Shown: positions 17,128 through 29,261, counted from the first letter of the stretch. The stretch is 32,150 bases of DNA from Entrophospora sp. SA101 (GCA_958430865.1 CAUDNR010000409.1:1-32150); one strand, 5' to 3'. A program made the numbers and translations. Notes: generated from the sequence alone by a model not told the origin.

Positions 17128-18801
17128 ATATTATATTTATCAGTCAATTCATTTTCTGCAAAATCGAGTTCGGCTCGTCCGCAGCTTTAATCATCAAACT
17201 TCTAAATATTTTGTATTTTTTAATTGTTTTTTCCGAGACTCTTCAATTCCGAGTTAAAATTATTAATTGCTGTAGTTAATGCTTGCTGTTTTAATCGTTA
17301 AATTCGTAGTCAAATGATTATAGTTATAGTGGCAGCAAGCTGTAGTCATTGTTTTATTTTCAATGCTGATGTTTGTATTATTTATGTTGATACGAGTAAG
17401 GTATGGATTAAATGGAAGTTGAAATCGTCATTATTGTGTAAATAAAATTTGTTTAGAAACTAAGAGTAAAAAACCAAGGATGGTAAATTCCAGAATAAAG
17501 CTGAGGTAGAGGATGGGATTTAAGTTGGGTTAAATTCGTCGTTCTGTTTTTTTGACGATTAATTATAGCTGAAAGACAGAAACTTTATAATTATCAGGAT
17601 ACTCTTTATCACGGCACTATTAAACCACTATAAACCAATTATTTATTTAAAGGTTATGAATAAAAAATACATTTTCGAAATATTATTATTTAGGAAACAA
17701 AAAATCCTTCCTTGCAATTCATTTTTTTTTCTATACTTTTTTGTGGAAGGTTTTCCAGAAAAATAAATATTGAACAATGTTAATTTTATAATATGAAGAT
17801 AAAGATTGTTATGGGATCATAATTTTGTCATGGCCTCGGAAATTTTTATCTTATTCTTGAGGCCTCAGTTAAAAGTTCCTGAAATCCTGATCATAATAAT
17901 AATAATAAAATGAATAATCGAACATTCGTAGATATGGCAAAGGAAGATTCAAAAACCAGTAGGCCTTGATCTTAATTTTCGAATACAATAATGGTTCGGC
18001 TCATTAAAAAAACAGTCATAAAATTGATATTATCTTCCGTGTGAATGGATGATTTGGAGAAGAAACATTCACAGACGAAGATACTAAAAGCTTGAAGAAA
18101 CCCATATAAGTTTCTTTTTCTCCAGGGGCTGTTCAATTGTTTTAAATTATCTTCCGAAGGAAGTTCATAATTAATGATCAAAAAAAAAAAAAAGAACTCA
18201 AAATGCTTGAATCCATACATTAAATCATGTCAAAGATCTCATTATTCTTTTGTATAATAAATAACATATGTGACATGCTGCAACAAAGCAATTTTGCAAC
18301 TTTTAACCCGTTGTACCATTAGCAGCCTTTTAATTATCCAAAAAACATACATATAATAAATGTATAATTAATCCAAAAATATGAGTTCATATTAAGCTCA
18401 CCTCTTTTTTGGTCTTTTTATTTTAAATAGTTTACTATATATCAATCATTTACTATGTAGAGGAAATAATATAAGAAATTGTCAGCATTCCTATAATAAA
18501 ATTTCAATCACCTTTGTGCTTTGTGCCGCGGAACAATGAGTTTTACACAATTCAGTGATGAATAGACTTTTATGTAAAAATTGACAATAACTAAATATAT
18601 CATCAGATTTTTAATCTAATCATTTAAAAGCTTACTATATAATATATTTTAATGGCAGAGCAATAATGATTATTTATTTTAAGTTTAAATTGGCCAAGTT
18701 AAATTTGGTGAACAGTTCCTGAACCAATTGAATCAGACATAATTACAATAACCTTTTATATATATTAAAATTTAATTGCAGAAATTAAAATATAAAAATC
18801 A
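17128..18801. other. Gene-poor stretch
   Basis: There is no convincing gene in about 1.7 kb. A minus-strand open stretch at 17972-18220 encodes a Phe-rich start and a more protein-like middle (NLKQLNSPWRKRNLYGF), which may be a remnant. The segment around 17820-17890 has a short inverted pair (ggcctcgg, gaggcctc). Nothing else supported. Confidence 0.4.
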
Positions 18802-20415
18802 TTAATTTTTCTTTACTATTTTATATACTTCAAATTCTTCCAATAAATGAACATCCTTATTACTATTCCTAAGATTTAAATTATTTTCATAAGAATAATT
18901 AGAAAAATAATAATAACAATAAGGTTGATTATTAATACTAATGAATAGGTGTAAATCATGAAAACTTATAGAATTTTCATAAAATTTTATATTGTCTAAA
19001 TCCCTATCAATGGTTTGTCTACTATGAAATATTGCATGCCCAGGATTTTTGACTCTACTTAATATTGAATTACCAAGTTGATTTTCATCAATCTTAAAAA
19101 TAAAACTTTTATCTGTTTCAATAAAATACCTTTCATTTGGTGCTTTTTTGTTTATATTCCAACAAACAGGATTATATCCACCTATCAATTCACCCGTTTC
19201 TTTAATTTTAAGTAATACTACGGTTTGTTCAATGTTATAGCACATCTCCTCAAAAACTGCTCTTGAAAAGCCATCTTGAGATCCACAAAGGATCAATTCA
19301 AAATCATATGGAATATTATTTTCATTATTTTGATTAATCCAGCTAGAAATTAAAGGGCTCATTTTCAAATTTAATAATTTTTTTGTTCTTGGACCTCTTT
19401 GAAGAAGTAACTTTGGCTGCCACTTTTTAGTAAAATAATATCCATGAATTTCTTTGTATAATTTTTCATCAAAAGCCTTTTTATATGGAATGATTTTATT
19501 AAGAAAATCTTCTTTAGATATCTCACTGAATCTAACCAATGGAATAACATCTTCTAATAAATATCTTAATTCTTCAAAATCATCATTGCTCCACATTGAA
19601 ATAATTTTTCCTAATGTTTGATTTTGTCCAATCCCATTGAATGACATAATTCCAAACATCAACCTCATCTAATTTTAATTTATCCTTTTTCAATATAGAA
19701 ACAAGCATAGATTTTTCAATTGCTGCAATATCATTAGATTTTAAAATTGATGCTGGATTTTTACAAATTAATTTATTACAAAAATCTTGAAGTAAGGTGA
19801 AAAATTGATGTTTAGATGAAATATTATGAACATAAATTAATTTTTGATGAAGCCATTCATTTTTTTCATTGATTAAATAATTTTGTAAATCATCAATTAA
19901 TTCATTAAAGTTTAATTCATCACATGCTTCAATAAGTTCTAAGATTTCATATGCATCCAGGCTATCAAGATTAATAATCCCATTATACATATACCTTTTA
20001 AAAATAAATAAATAGAAAAAAATAATGATTAGTATATAAATGTTATTATTATTTAATAATTATAATTTAATTTAATTTTAATTTATTCCTACATTAAAAG
20101 TACTTCAAAAACTCTTGGAGAAATATTTTCTTTTTCAAACAAAATATTGCCATCATCAGACTTTTTAACCCAATTTTTAGATAAAGCTGTTCTAAAATAC
20201 AAAGACCTTGCTTTTAAGATGGTGGAATGAGCTTTAAAAATTTTATTATCATCTTCCACTCCAACTTTAATTTCTGTATCATAATAATCTGAATTGTCCA
20301 ACAAATTTGAAAAATCATTTACTAGCTTATTAATATATTTTAAAGGTGAAGCATTATTAATGTTAAGGTTTTTAAACAAGTATGTAATATTTTCCAAGGA
20401 TGAAATATTAGACAT
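18802..20415 (-). CDS. BTB-BACK-TLDc protein, two exons with one frame break
   Basis: Exon 1 is 20415-20093 and exon 2 starts at 19994 (GT-AG intron, phase matches, giving EVLLMYMYNGIINL across the junction). The order is an N-terminal ~40 residues, BTB (YYDTEIKVGVEDDNKIFKAH, ILKARSLYFRTAL), BACK (about 130-240), then a TLDc-like domain (FELILCGSQDGFSRAVFEEM, ETGELIGGYNPVCW, FIFKI) to TAA 18802. BTB-BACK proteins commonly act as cullin-3 adaptors; TLDc is linked to oxidative-stress defence and V-ATPase binding. This combination is a large expanded family in arbuscular mycorrhizal fungi. Near 19633-19638 the frame changes inside VIQW/GIGQNQTL at a GGG run with no room for an intron: two lost bases or one extra base would explain it. 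It is either a recent pseudogene or a sequence error, since the rest is clean. Confidence 0.75.
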
Positions 20416-21323
20416 TTCAAAGATATTTATCTTAAAAAATTTATTTATTTCGCATTTAAAAAAATAATAACAAATCCAATAAATTGGCTTAGTATTAGGG
20501 AAAGTTGTTATATACGAAATCTAGGTTTATTATTTAATACGTGAAATATTTAGTGCCACAGCATAATGTAGCTTTTATATATGAATAAAGTTAATCTCAG
20601 AATAATTTTATCAAATTAACATAATTAAGAAACACAGATGTAAAAATTATTATAGTGCAGATCATCATCTATACAAAAGTTAAAATTTGAAATATTATGT
20701 GATCCATATGTTAAAAAATCATCACCATTCAATTCAGCTTTAAAAAGGGAGTAAATTCATGTAAAAAAACATTTGTCTCGATTTTTTTTTCAAATAAATA
20801 ATACAATATATGTTGTAAAAAGACATGGAGATATCAATAGCAGATTACACGAGCAAAAGTATCACGTTTCATGATTCTGAAGGTTTGTATGTTGGTGAGA
20901 AGCGAGAAGCTATTGTCACAAATTGGAATTCTTAAACCCAAGGAATTTATCATAATAATCATATAACAGCACAAATAAAAAATACAAAAGTTGCCTCCAT
21001 CACTAAAAGATTGAAGAGTATAGAATCAGGTTATCATTGACCACAACAAATTCTCCATGGATATCTTTGGCATTATCTTCTTCCTTATCAACTTTCTCTT
21101 CACAAGCACGTTTGATATTGTCTTCTTCCATTTATCAACAGCAATAACGGAAGAGAGATAGAATTGATAAAAGATCCTGATTATAATGATTAGATGTTGG
21201 CGCTACTAATATCAACGATAAAAAGGCTTCAACTGAAAACGTTAATAAGCAAGCATGAAATAAAATTAAAAAAAAAAAAAGATAAAATATAACAACTGAA
21301 AACGTTGATAAACAAACATAAAG
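20416..21323. other. Intergenic stretch with small remnant ORFs
   Basis: A plus-strand 36-codon ORF at 20825-20935 contains SITFHDSEGLYVGEKREA, resembling the G3 switch (DxxG) segment of an AIG1/dynamin-like GTPase family. It would be a fragment only. A minus-strand 42-codon ORF at 21003-21131 is rich in Glu, Asp and Lys (EEDNIKRACEEKVDKEEDN). About 45 bp containing aacaactgaaaacgtt-type sequence is repeated at about 21228-21242 and 21290-21315. Neither ORF is supported as a working gene. Confidence 0.3.
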
Positions 21324-21623
21324 ATGATGACCAAAATCTTTTATGAAAGAGAATGTTCAAATAAAGAAGTTCCTACAATTTTGATGAAATACGAATCAAG
21401 CTTGAAGGGGTTTTTTGACCAAGTTTATTTAACACCGCGGTCATTTGAACGTAATGAACAAAAAATGGACCATATGAAGAGATTAATGGTGTTCATATGT
21501 TATCTTCTTGCTTCATTAAATAATACAAAAATTAATTCTTTTAAGTTCGACCTTGCATTCTATTTAGGTTCGGTAAGTACTGCCACTATATCAAGCACGA
21601 AATCAGTATCCTTTGATTACTAA
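21324..21623 (+). pseudogene. Fragment of an unidentified repetitive gene family
   Basis: A 99-codon ORF contains MKRLMVFICYLLASLNNTKI and SFKFDLAFYLGSVSTATISS. I have an impression of similar sequence in multi-copy, often degenerate fungal hypothetical genes, but cannot name a domain. Further plus-strand open stretches to about 21940 (ITNRHLPRGFVTSRKPFTNI) may belong to it in other frames. No start context or splice structure supports an intact gene. Confidence 0.3.
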
Positions 21624-21949
21624 AACTTCATCTAATTGTGGTGTTAATTGCATTCTTTAGTTACAGAATAACCAATCGTCACCTTCCAAGAGGCTTTGTT
21701 ACTTCTAGGAAACCATTTACCAACATTTTTTGCAAATACGTATATTGTGATTACACTAACTATACTAAATATACTAATTTGAATAATTATAGTGTATATA
21801 CTCACGTGTGGACATGGTTATCACAATCATTGTCTACAAAGGTGCCGATCTAAATGTTTGATATCTTGGACTATCTTCAAGTCGAAATCAAAAAAAATGT
21901 CAACGCATTAAAAGAAAGTATGTCCAAAAGATTAAACTAAAATGAGTTT

Positions 21950-23195
21950 ATCGAAAATATCGAAATACAGTTGATGATTTGGTAATGTTGAATCAGCAAT
22001 AAATGATGCAACATCAACAATGGAAAATTTTATTAGGACATGCAAAAAAAATTTTTTGGGTTGTAATTTTGTTTTTATTAATGATTTTTTCATACATCGT
22101 TCATGTTTTGTCTTAATCGTATATCTTATTATATTAAGGTTATTTTGATTATATCGAGAGATATGGTCAAGAGAAGGGTTAGGAAGAGTGTTATTCTTCA
22201 ACCAAGTCGAAAACCAACCCTTTAAATACATTTTCGAGTAGTACAATTTAATTTGTTAGACTATTTCAAAGGTTTGTCCGCATGGTTGCTTCCAATATCT
22301 TAAATTCGAACCATTTGTTAACAAAACAACTGTCGGTGAAGTGATTGTTAGCAAAATGAATCAAACCAACATTTATTTATTTTTTACGTTATCAAATTCA
22401 CGATCTTGATTGGTCAATCAACAATTGCTTGGGTTAAAATTTTGTTACCTGTTCTTATTCCTTCGCTCAAACAAATAATTGTTTTTAATGCTTAGTAAAC
22501 GTTCTGGTCTTGGGTAATTCCCGTTTATTTATTCATTCATTCATTTATTCATTGCAGAACAAAGGTCAATCGGATGGATCAATTGGAAAAAAATTTATTT
22601 TACAAATTTTGATTGTTAAAACAATCAACCAAGCCCTTTTCTTTTTGATTAAAAGTAAAAAGAATAATGATTAGTAAAAAAAAAAAGGGCTTTTCCTAAC
22701 GTTTGTTCATTTATCCCAGATTAAAGATCATTCGGGTGTTTTTTTTCAAGTCTAAGGATAAGCATCAAGCGAATTTCAATTGTTTTTTTCTTAAGAGTGT
22801 TTGCCATATCAAAGATCAATCGGATTTCTCCAAAAGGAAATTTTTCGATGGATTTTATCCGAAAGGAAAATTTTTTCTTATCCAGTCATCCACCATCCTC
22901 CTAAATGGTCAAAATCAAAAAAAAAATTTATCTGAAAGAATCCTTCTAATGATCAAAAATCAAACATTTGTACATATTGTTTGTTTACCGATTGACAATG
23001 TAGAAAAAAGTCTTTGATTAATTGAAAGATAACCAACAATTAATTAATATTAACAAGCTTAAAAATGAAGTTTTATTAAAATTCCATGTTCAACAATGGA
23101 CTTGTTGACTTTAATACAATTGCATTTTCTCTTTCTATAAAAGTTTTCTAAATCAACTCAAACATATAGTATTCGAAATTTTTTTTCATTTTTGA
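21950..23195. other. Gene-poor stretch
   Basis: Several open stretches of about 100 codons occur on both strands, but their composition is Phe/Lys/Ile-rich as expected by chance in AT-rich DNA. A tetranucleotide-like attcattcattcatttattcatt run lies near 22530-22553, directly before a cag that could be a splice acceptor. No gene supported. Confidence 0.4.
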
Positions 23196-23198
23196 AGA

Positions 23199-23950
23199 TT
23201 ATTTGTCGTTAGAAATTTCATGGAACAGTTTCATTTTCATTTCCGAAACTTCATATTTAATGTTAAGATCTTTACACATATATTCCACCACATGACTCCA
23301 TTCAATTCCTAAATCGGATTTACTCCACTCTACGACATCTCCTCGTGCATTGACATTATATATTCTTTCAGACATCCAGTTGTATAATGTCTGCATTTCT
23401 CCTGCTACAAAATTTACATCAATAGTAGTAGTTTGATTTTGACGATGCTTCCAAAATTTCTGAAAAGTTTCTAATAGTTTGGGATTCTTTTCAAGATATT
23501 TCTTCCACATTTCTTTTCAGTTTCCACGAATATTCATCACACTTTCTTCCCAACGTTCTAGAAATCAGTTACAAATCCAAAAAAAATGGATAAACAAATA
23601 AAATGTTCATAGTAGAAGTAAATAATTTTTTACTAACCCAAAACACCTCTAACATGCACAGATCCTTTTATTCTCAAATAGTCCGATTCTATCCGACCCG
23701 AAGAAATAAGATTCGAGATTAATTGTTAAAAAGCAACGTTAAGCAATTCCAAGCAAAATTCACCATACGCTCTCTAAATATCTCTAAATCTTTTGTAAGT
23801 ACAATTATTTCTTTTTCCTTTTCTTTTGCATTTATTTCTTTTCTCATAATTTCACGTTCCAGGTGACGAAACTTCTTAAACAATACCATCTGTTTGGGAG
23901 CTTCGAGTTATTTAAAATCATCATTAATATCCTCCTCATCTTCAGGTATA
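23199..23950 (-). pseudogene. Degraded coiled-coil gene of unknown function
   Basis: Reading the minus strand from about 23950, the frame gives an acidic start (EDEEDINDDFK), an in-frame TAA, then coiled coil (KKFRHLEREIMRKEINAKEK, EKEIIVLTKDLEIFRERM) and a hydrophobic stretch (VNFAWNCLTLLFNN). After a one-base shift near 23725 it continues (SGRIESDYLRIKGSVHVRGV). A GT-AG intron of about 75 bp (23639 to about 23564) joins LERWEESVMNIRGN, followed by an in-frame TGA, then MWKKYLEKNPKLLETFQKFW to TAA 23199. Two nonsense codons and one frame break mark it as a pseudogene. The continuity of coding-like sequence over 750 bp is the main evidence. No family recognised. Confidence 0.5.
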
Positions 23951-26532
23951 TTTTTTCGATATATAAACGTTTGCTTAATACTGAGAAAAAGCTTTTGTTT
24001 GCCATAGAGAAAAGAGATTTGTTAACTATGGGGAAAAAAAGTTTTTTTGATGTAGGGCGAAGGAGGTTCATGGAGTTAAGGTTTAAATTTTGTGTTGGGT
24101 ATTAGAGAAATACGTTTTTGACAAAAACATTAAAAGCCGTAATTAGCAAAAAAATGACATTATTTGGGCCAAGACATTAGTCTATTTTTATTAAATTCAA
24201 AACATATAAATATGACAGCTGTTCCCGTATTTTTTTCGTAACTCCAACGTGGAGAGAGTCATTTCTCTCGGGCCATTTCGGCACAAGATAAAATTCAAGT
24301 TTACGAATGTGCATGCTATGTGAGCACATTCAAACTATGCTTCGCATTCGATGCTAATTTTGATGCTCTGAACGATATGTCACACTCACCTACTACTACC
24401 ATAAATATCCGACCACCGGAGTTGTGTAACGTCAAATGAAAAGAGTCCTTACTAAAAAAGCAACGTTTTCTCAAATAAAACCTTTCTTACTTTACTAAGT
24501 AGATTTGTACTTGATATCAAAATCTCCAAATTACAAAAGCTTCGAAGTGTTTGATATGTTATTAATGGAAACATTTAGCAAATAGTTCAAAAAACCAAAT
24601 TTTCAATCGGAATTTTTACATGTAATATAGGTCAAATTTCTTAGTTGTAATGTATATTACTTCATTAATAAAACGTGCTCAACGTAATGAGTTACATATA
24701 TCTACAATAGAGTGTCAGCATAAATTAGTTCGTGAAAGGGGTTTAAAAAAGTATCCGAACACCCCGTAATTTTATTATATAAAGCACTTAAAGTTGACAA
24801 AATCCAAATTTTAAGGTTTTACGTTTTGTTATCTATACTTGATCAATTTTTAACCATATATAATTCAAAATATTTTAAGTGGACTTACCCAATGACATAA
24901 TTCATGATTCAACAGAGTTTTACTAAGCTCAAAGTTTTCATAAAATCACGAAATTTTTTGTCTAATTTAAAATTTTCATCCTAAATTCATTAATAATGCA
25001 AACTTGTCGGGACTTTAAATTTTTATTCGAATTAACTTTAAAAACATGTTTACTTAATGTACCAGTCCCGGTTTGGTTAATAAAACTTTGAACTGCGTGA
25101 GATATAAGTTTACCAATTATTAAAATGATCGGATCTTTACGTTAGGTGAGTGTATATGATTGATGTCTTGTGATTTCATGACACCAGAATATCATTGCGC
25201 CATAATGCTAATCTGTAGTTCACGAAACTCACTGTTACGTTTCGTTTAAAAAATTGTTATTTATGAAAATTATAACCTAAAATGATACAAAACATTATTT
25301 ATATGAAAAAAAAAGGTTTCCGTGATCTCATATAACTTCTAACTTAAAAACACCAAATTTTATGATATATAAGGCTCCGAATTAATCGAATCTAATCGAA
25401 CTTTAGAGTGATTCGATTCCATTCCTAAATTTTCTTAACGTCATATTGAATGCAGTGAATCTCAATGTAGTGTACCTCAATTTAATGAATAATAACAGAT
25501 TGAGGTTAATAATAATAATATTCTTCTCAATATAACGGATTTTTTGATATAGTCGCAACGGATAGACGGGACACATAATAATAAGAAAAATTTTATATGT
25601 TTTTATATGTTAAGCAAAAATTTTAAAAATCCGTTATGATAAGATTTAATTATTATTATTATTTATAGTCCGCTGTGACAAGGTTGGAATATAATAATAA
25701 TGGATTTTTGGAAAAAATTTTCTAAACCCAAACTATCTGCTAAACCAAGATTGTGTATATTTTAAATTTTTTAATTGATAAAGAATATTATTTAGTGATG
25801 GTAGCCGAAACTGTTTTTGAAAAAAAGGTTATTTCGTCCAATACATATAATAAGTATCTAAATCAATCTACTTTATTTTAAAAACTCACAATTACAGCCA
25901 TTAAAATTAGTTTCGTCAAAGTTTAGGCCAATTAATTTCGGCAATTTCGGCCCACTAAGTGTAGTTTTGGCCACCATCACTAGTTCAAATCGAGTTGAGT
26001 TGAATCAGTTTGAATCAAATTATATATTCGAATCAGTTCAAATCAAATTGAATCGAATTTCATTGATTCGTTCGGAGCTTTAATAATATATATTAATGAA
26101 TTTTTGTTAAATTAGATATCATTCATTCTTTGTTAAAATTAATGATAAATCATAGATGTATCATAAACCTTTAATTTCTCACATTGATTGAATTGAATAA
26201 AGCAAACACATAAATTTAGGTTGTATTTATTTACAATATGTTTTCAGCCCAATTTTTTTATATTTTCATAAAAAAGTAATTATTACTTATATTATTTTTG
26301 AGAACATAATATTTTCAAAAAGTCAGTCATATCTTGAGAGAATAAAATGGAACAGTTGATAAATCAAGATTAATAATTAAATTAGTTCTTTTAAATTGAA
26401 TATCTGTGAATATCCTTGTGATTTCTTTTTTGACCTTTGGAAATTAAGACATATTGCACCCTGTATGCAGTGTATAAAATTCGTGTGCGCAACCTTCTTA
26501 AACTGTGTACAATGAGACAAAAATTTTTGTGC
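23951..26532. other. Long gene-poor stretch with transposon-end remnants
   Basis: I see no gene. Three points are visible. First, 24190-24450 is less AT-rich than its surroundings. Second, about 24743-24765 reads aaaagtatccgaacacccc, like the end of the element at 16422, but no partner end is present. Third, 25440-25740 has repeated ctcaat/aacggatt motifs with an inverted partner (aacggattttttgatata against aaaaatccgttatgataag), resembling the ends of pogo/Tigger elements. At 25380-26070 the motif gaatc/gattc recurs many times in both orientations. Confidence 0.4.
25505..25650. mobile_element. Possible short pogo/Tigger-type remnant
   Basis: A segment reading ctcaatataacggatttttt on one side and aaaaatccgttatgataag on the other forms an imperfect inverted pair about 100 bp apart. 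Tigger/pogo termini often carry a tataacgga motif. There is no transposase and the target duplication is not clear, so this stays a guess. Confidence 0.2.
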
Positions 26533-27398
26533 AGGCTCTCTACAAATAGGGTTTGTATAGGACCAGGAAAACTCTATCGTATGTGACCATCAAATTAAAT
26601 GACAAATCATATTAATGTGAATCTTAGTTATAATTATGTGAATTGATTTTCCGAACACATTTTAAAATTATTAATAATGCGAATCAAAATAGCCGAGGAC
26701 ATATGAAATTATCTTTATTGATTAAAAATATTTAAAAAAAAGTTTTGTGTACTTGATTGACAAATTATTATAAATTAAATATGTTTCACCATCTACTGCA
26801 ATCAAAAAAGGATTAATATAATAAGAACGTATTCCCAAAAAAATAAACTACTTCTCATGGTGTAATATGAATTGTAATGTCTCCTGCAAATTTTCACATG
26901 AAAAATACTGTTGTGATACAGGAAGATAGGCCTTAATAAAAATATATGATAAATGACCTAAAATCCTGCCGGCTTTTCTACCCATGAATGTCTTTTTCAT
27001 AAAACGTTTATAACTTTGCCCAAACACTTGATAATTGACTCCAAGTGAAATAATTTGGCCACATTTACAAATAACTTTTTTTAGCATTGACAAATTCTTG
27101 AAAGTTAGGTATGTAGTAAAACGTTTTTGGCGTGAATCATAAGGATTTTTTTATTATTATTTTTATTATGATTTTTAAATTTTAAATTTTAATTTTATTG
27201 TGACATTTTTTTAATATTATTATTTATTATATAGTGTAACGATACATTTTCTAATGTCTGCGAATCAGTGTAACCGATAACATTTTTTCTTCGAATATTT
27301 TTTAAGGCACTTTCGAATCATAGTGTTGGCGGTCACATTCAATAGAGTAGAGTTTTCCCGGTCCTGTTTGTATTCACAAATACCGTAAGGAAGCCACA
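26533..27398. mobile_element. Inverted-repeat-bounded block of about 860 bp, type unknown
   Basis: The left arm (about 26533-26590: ggctctctac, tttgtataggaccaggaaaa, ctctat, gtgacca) matches in reverse complement the right arm (about 27330-27398: ggcttcctta, tacaaacaggaccgggaaaa, ctctactctat, gtgaccg). The arms are about 60 bp and imperfect. The block holds one minus-strand open frame. Bounded inverted repeats suggest an old DNA transposon, but no target duplication was identified. Confidence 0.45.
26848..27150 (-). CDS. Hypothetical open frame inside the inverted-repeat block
   Basis: The frame is open from just after a TAA at 27151-27153 to a TAA at 26848, about 100 codons, with ATG 27093 the first good start. 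Sequence such as KNPYDSRQKRFTTYLTF, LKKVICKCGQIISLGVNYQV and FMGRKAGRILGHLSYIF has ordinary protein composition for this AT-rich DNA, with a CxC pair and an amphipathic middle. No domain recognised; it may be an exon or a piece of a transposase. Confidence 0.3.
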   Translation of the reverse strand, partial: KNPYDSRQKRFTTYLTFKNLSMLKKVICKCGQIISLGVNYQVFGQSYKRFMKKTFMGRKAGRILGHLSYIFIKAYLPVSQQYFSCENLQETLQFILHHEK

Positions 27399-28208
27399 CA
27401 GGGTCACACACAGGGCTGGAAATAGGGTCTGAAAAAAAAACGGAAATTTCTCTTGAATGCTAAAAATTTTCCGGAAGAAAATTCTAAAAAAAGAAAAATT
27501 TTTTGGGTGCTAAATTTTTTTCAAATTTAAGAATGTTCTTATTTTATTCTTTTGTTTTTTTACTAAGAGCATCACTAAAACCATAACCAAATAAATCAGT
27601 ACCTTCTAAACCAATCATCATTAATAAGTACAATGTGCCATTTTCCATTGCATTACATTTGATAATATTCTGTTTGCTAAAACCTCTTCACAATCTACAT
27701 TAGAAAATGGAATTGAGTGCAATAAAATTTTTTTAAAAAAGGGATTCACGTGATTTGGTTAAAAAATTATTTTCCTTACTGCCAAATTTAGATATGATGG
27801 TCGAGTATTAGTCTAAATTTCGTAAGGATGATCAAAAAATAGTCTAAATTTAGCAATGATCTTAGTGGACAAATTCCTCACAAGCATAGTGAAGTACATG
27901 TTTTAAAAAAGAATAGAACTCTACAACAAAGAATTTTTTGAGAATATCTTGTTATTACATTAAAACTAAAGACCTATTCTATCAACTAATAACGCTATTT
28001 TTTTAAAATGTAGGACAGAAAATGACTTCTATACTTTTAAAATTTGCTCAAAATTTAGGAGGTCTTTAGACCGAGCCAACTATATAGAAAATTTTTTCTG
28101 ATCATTATGCTTTCTAATTAACAAACGATATTTGAGATTTTATACATTGATCTATATATAGAAATTCGGCCATTATTATTATGGTTTTGTAAAACTGTAA
28201 AAAGTCTA
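27399..28208. other. Gene-poor stretch, with a hAT-like terminus motif at its left end
   Basis: At about 27412 the sequence cagggctggaaatagggtc resembles the CAGGG-type terminal repeat of hAT elements. No reverse-complement partner is found in the window, so it may be a solo end or chance. The rest is AT-rich without a supported ORF; a phrase of the type tagtctaaatttngnaagga is repeated near 27810-27860. Confidence 0.3.
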
Positions 28209-28873
28209 TAGTGCAAATCACTTAGTCCCACAACTTTCTGTGCCACAGTGGCCAATTTTGAGAAAAAATTTCCAATCAAAAATGCAATAAAAATTTCATG
28301 GTCACATGATTTTCAAAGATCATTACACACATTTATATTAATTAGATAATATGAAATTTTGACATTAGCAATAGAAATAAAATATATATATACTTCCATA
28401 AAATATACTTTTGGTGCTAGATGGGAGATAGCAGTATATTTTGCACATTCTTTGATCAATGCAATAATTTATTTATTAAATTAAAATAAATGAACTTTGT
28501 ATTTTTTTAATAATAAAGATAATTAATTATCTTCCCGTTCATCTGGAAAATTCACATGACAAAATATCTGCAATATAAAATAAATTTTTCAAATTTTTAT
28601 TTTGTTTCAATTCGTCTATTTTTGATAAACTTTTTTGTGTGTAACTGACCATTTTAGGGCCAAGAATAGTAAATTTGGTAAACTTTGTGCAACTTTAAAG
28701 CTCAAATCCTCCACAACAACATTGACATATCAATGGAATGAAATTGTGATATTGTAGAGGAAGGTCTTGGCTTCAAATACACGATTTATTTTTGGGGTGT
28801 TGCATTTCTATTTTTGGAAATTTGAAAATCTACATGACCAATAAAAAGTTGTGGGACTAAGTGACTTGCACTG
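28209..28873. mobile_element. Non-autonomous TA-flanked element (MITE-like, 665 bp)
   Basis: The left end reads tagtgcaaatcacttagtcc and the reverse complement of the right end cagtgcaagtcacttagtcc; both continue cacaacttt. The repeats are about 29 bp with two mismatches. TA dinucleotides flank both ends (28207-28208 and 28874-28875), fitting Tc1/mariner-type insertion. There is no transposase ORF inside, so it would need one in trans. Its ends differ from those at 4969 and 16422. Confidence 0.75.
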
Positions 28874-29029
28874 TACCATGCCCGTGTCGATCATTACCTT
28901 AAAAATTGATATATTCATAATAAAATTTTTTATTGTGCGATTTGGTTAATTTTGATTGGTGGAATTTTGTAATTTACCAATAAATTTTTCGAAATTCCCT
29001 TATTCGAAAATGTGGACAGTTTAAGGGAT

Positions 29030-29246
29030 AACAATATAGATTGCAAAATTATGAGGAAGCTATTTCAATCAATGCACAATCTTGTAAAAATTTAAAATAT
29101 TTATCAATAATTTATGGAGATGAATTAGATCAGGAATTAATGGAAGTACTCAATGGTTGTACAAAGTTAAAAGTATTACACTTGATAATGGTTTTAATGA
29201 AGATTATGGACCAAGGTTAGGTGATGAAAGTATCTTGGAGGTGTAA
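29030..29246 (+). pseudogene. LRR (F-box/LRR-type) gene fragment
   Basis: The plus strand gives YEEAISINAQSCKNLKYLSI followed by ELMEVLNGCTKLKVLHLI, with the C.NLK.L / C.KL..L spacing of leucine-rich repeats in the F-box/LRR proteins common in these fungi. A one-base shift then leads to NGFNEDYGPRLGDESILEV and a TAA at about 29246. No start, F-box or upstream exons are present. It is a truncated, frameshifted copy. Confidence 0.5.
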
Positions 29247-29261
29247 AAGTATTTCATCAAA

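Noticed and set aside
22703..23017. A 104-codon plus-strand frame
   Set aside because: Phe/Lys/Ser composition is as expected by chance in AT-rich DNA and no domain or splice context supports it.
25380..26070. Recurring gaatc/gattc words as a possible satellite or regulatory array
   Set aside because: Spacing is irregular and no consistent unit can be defined by eye.
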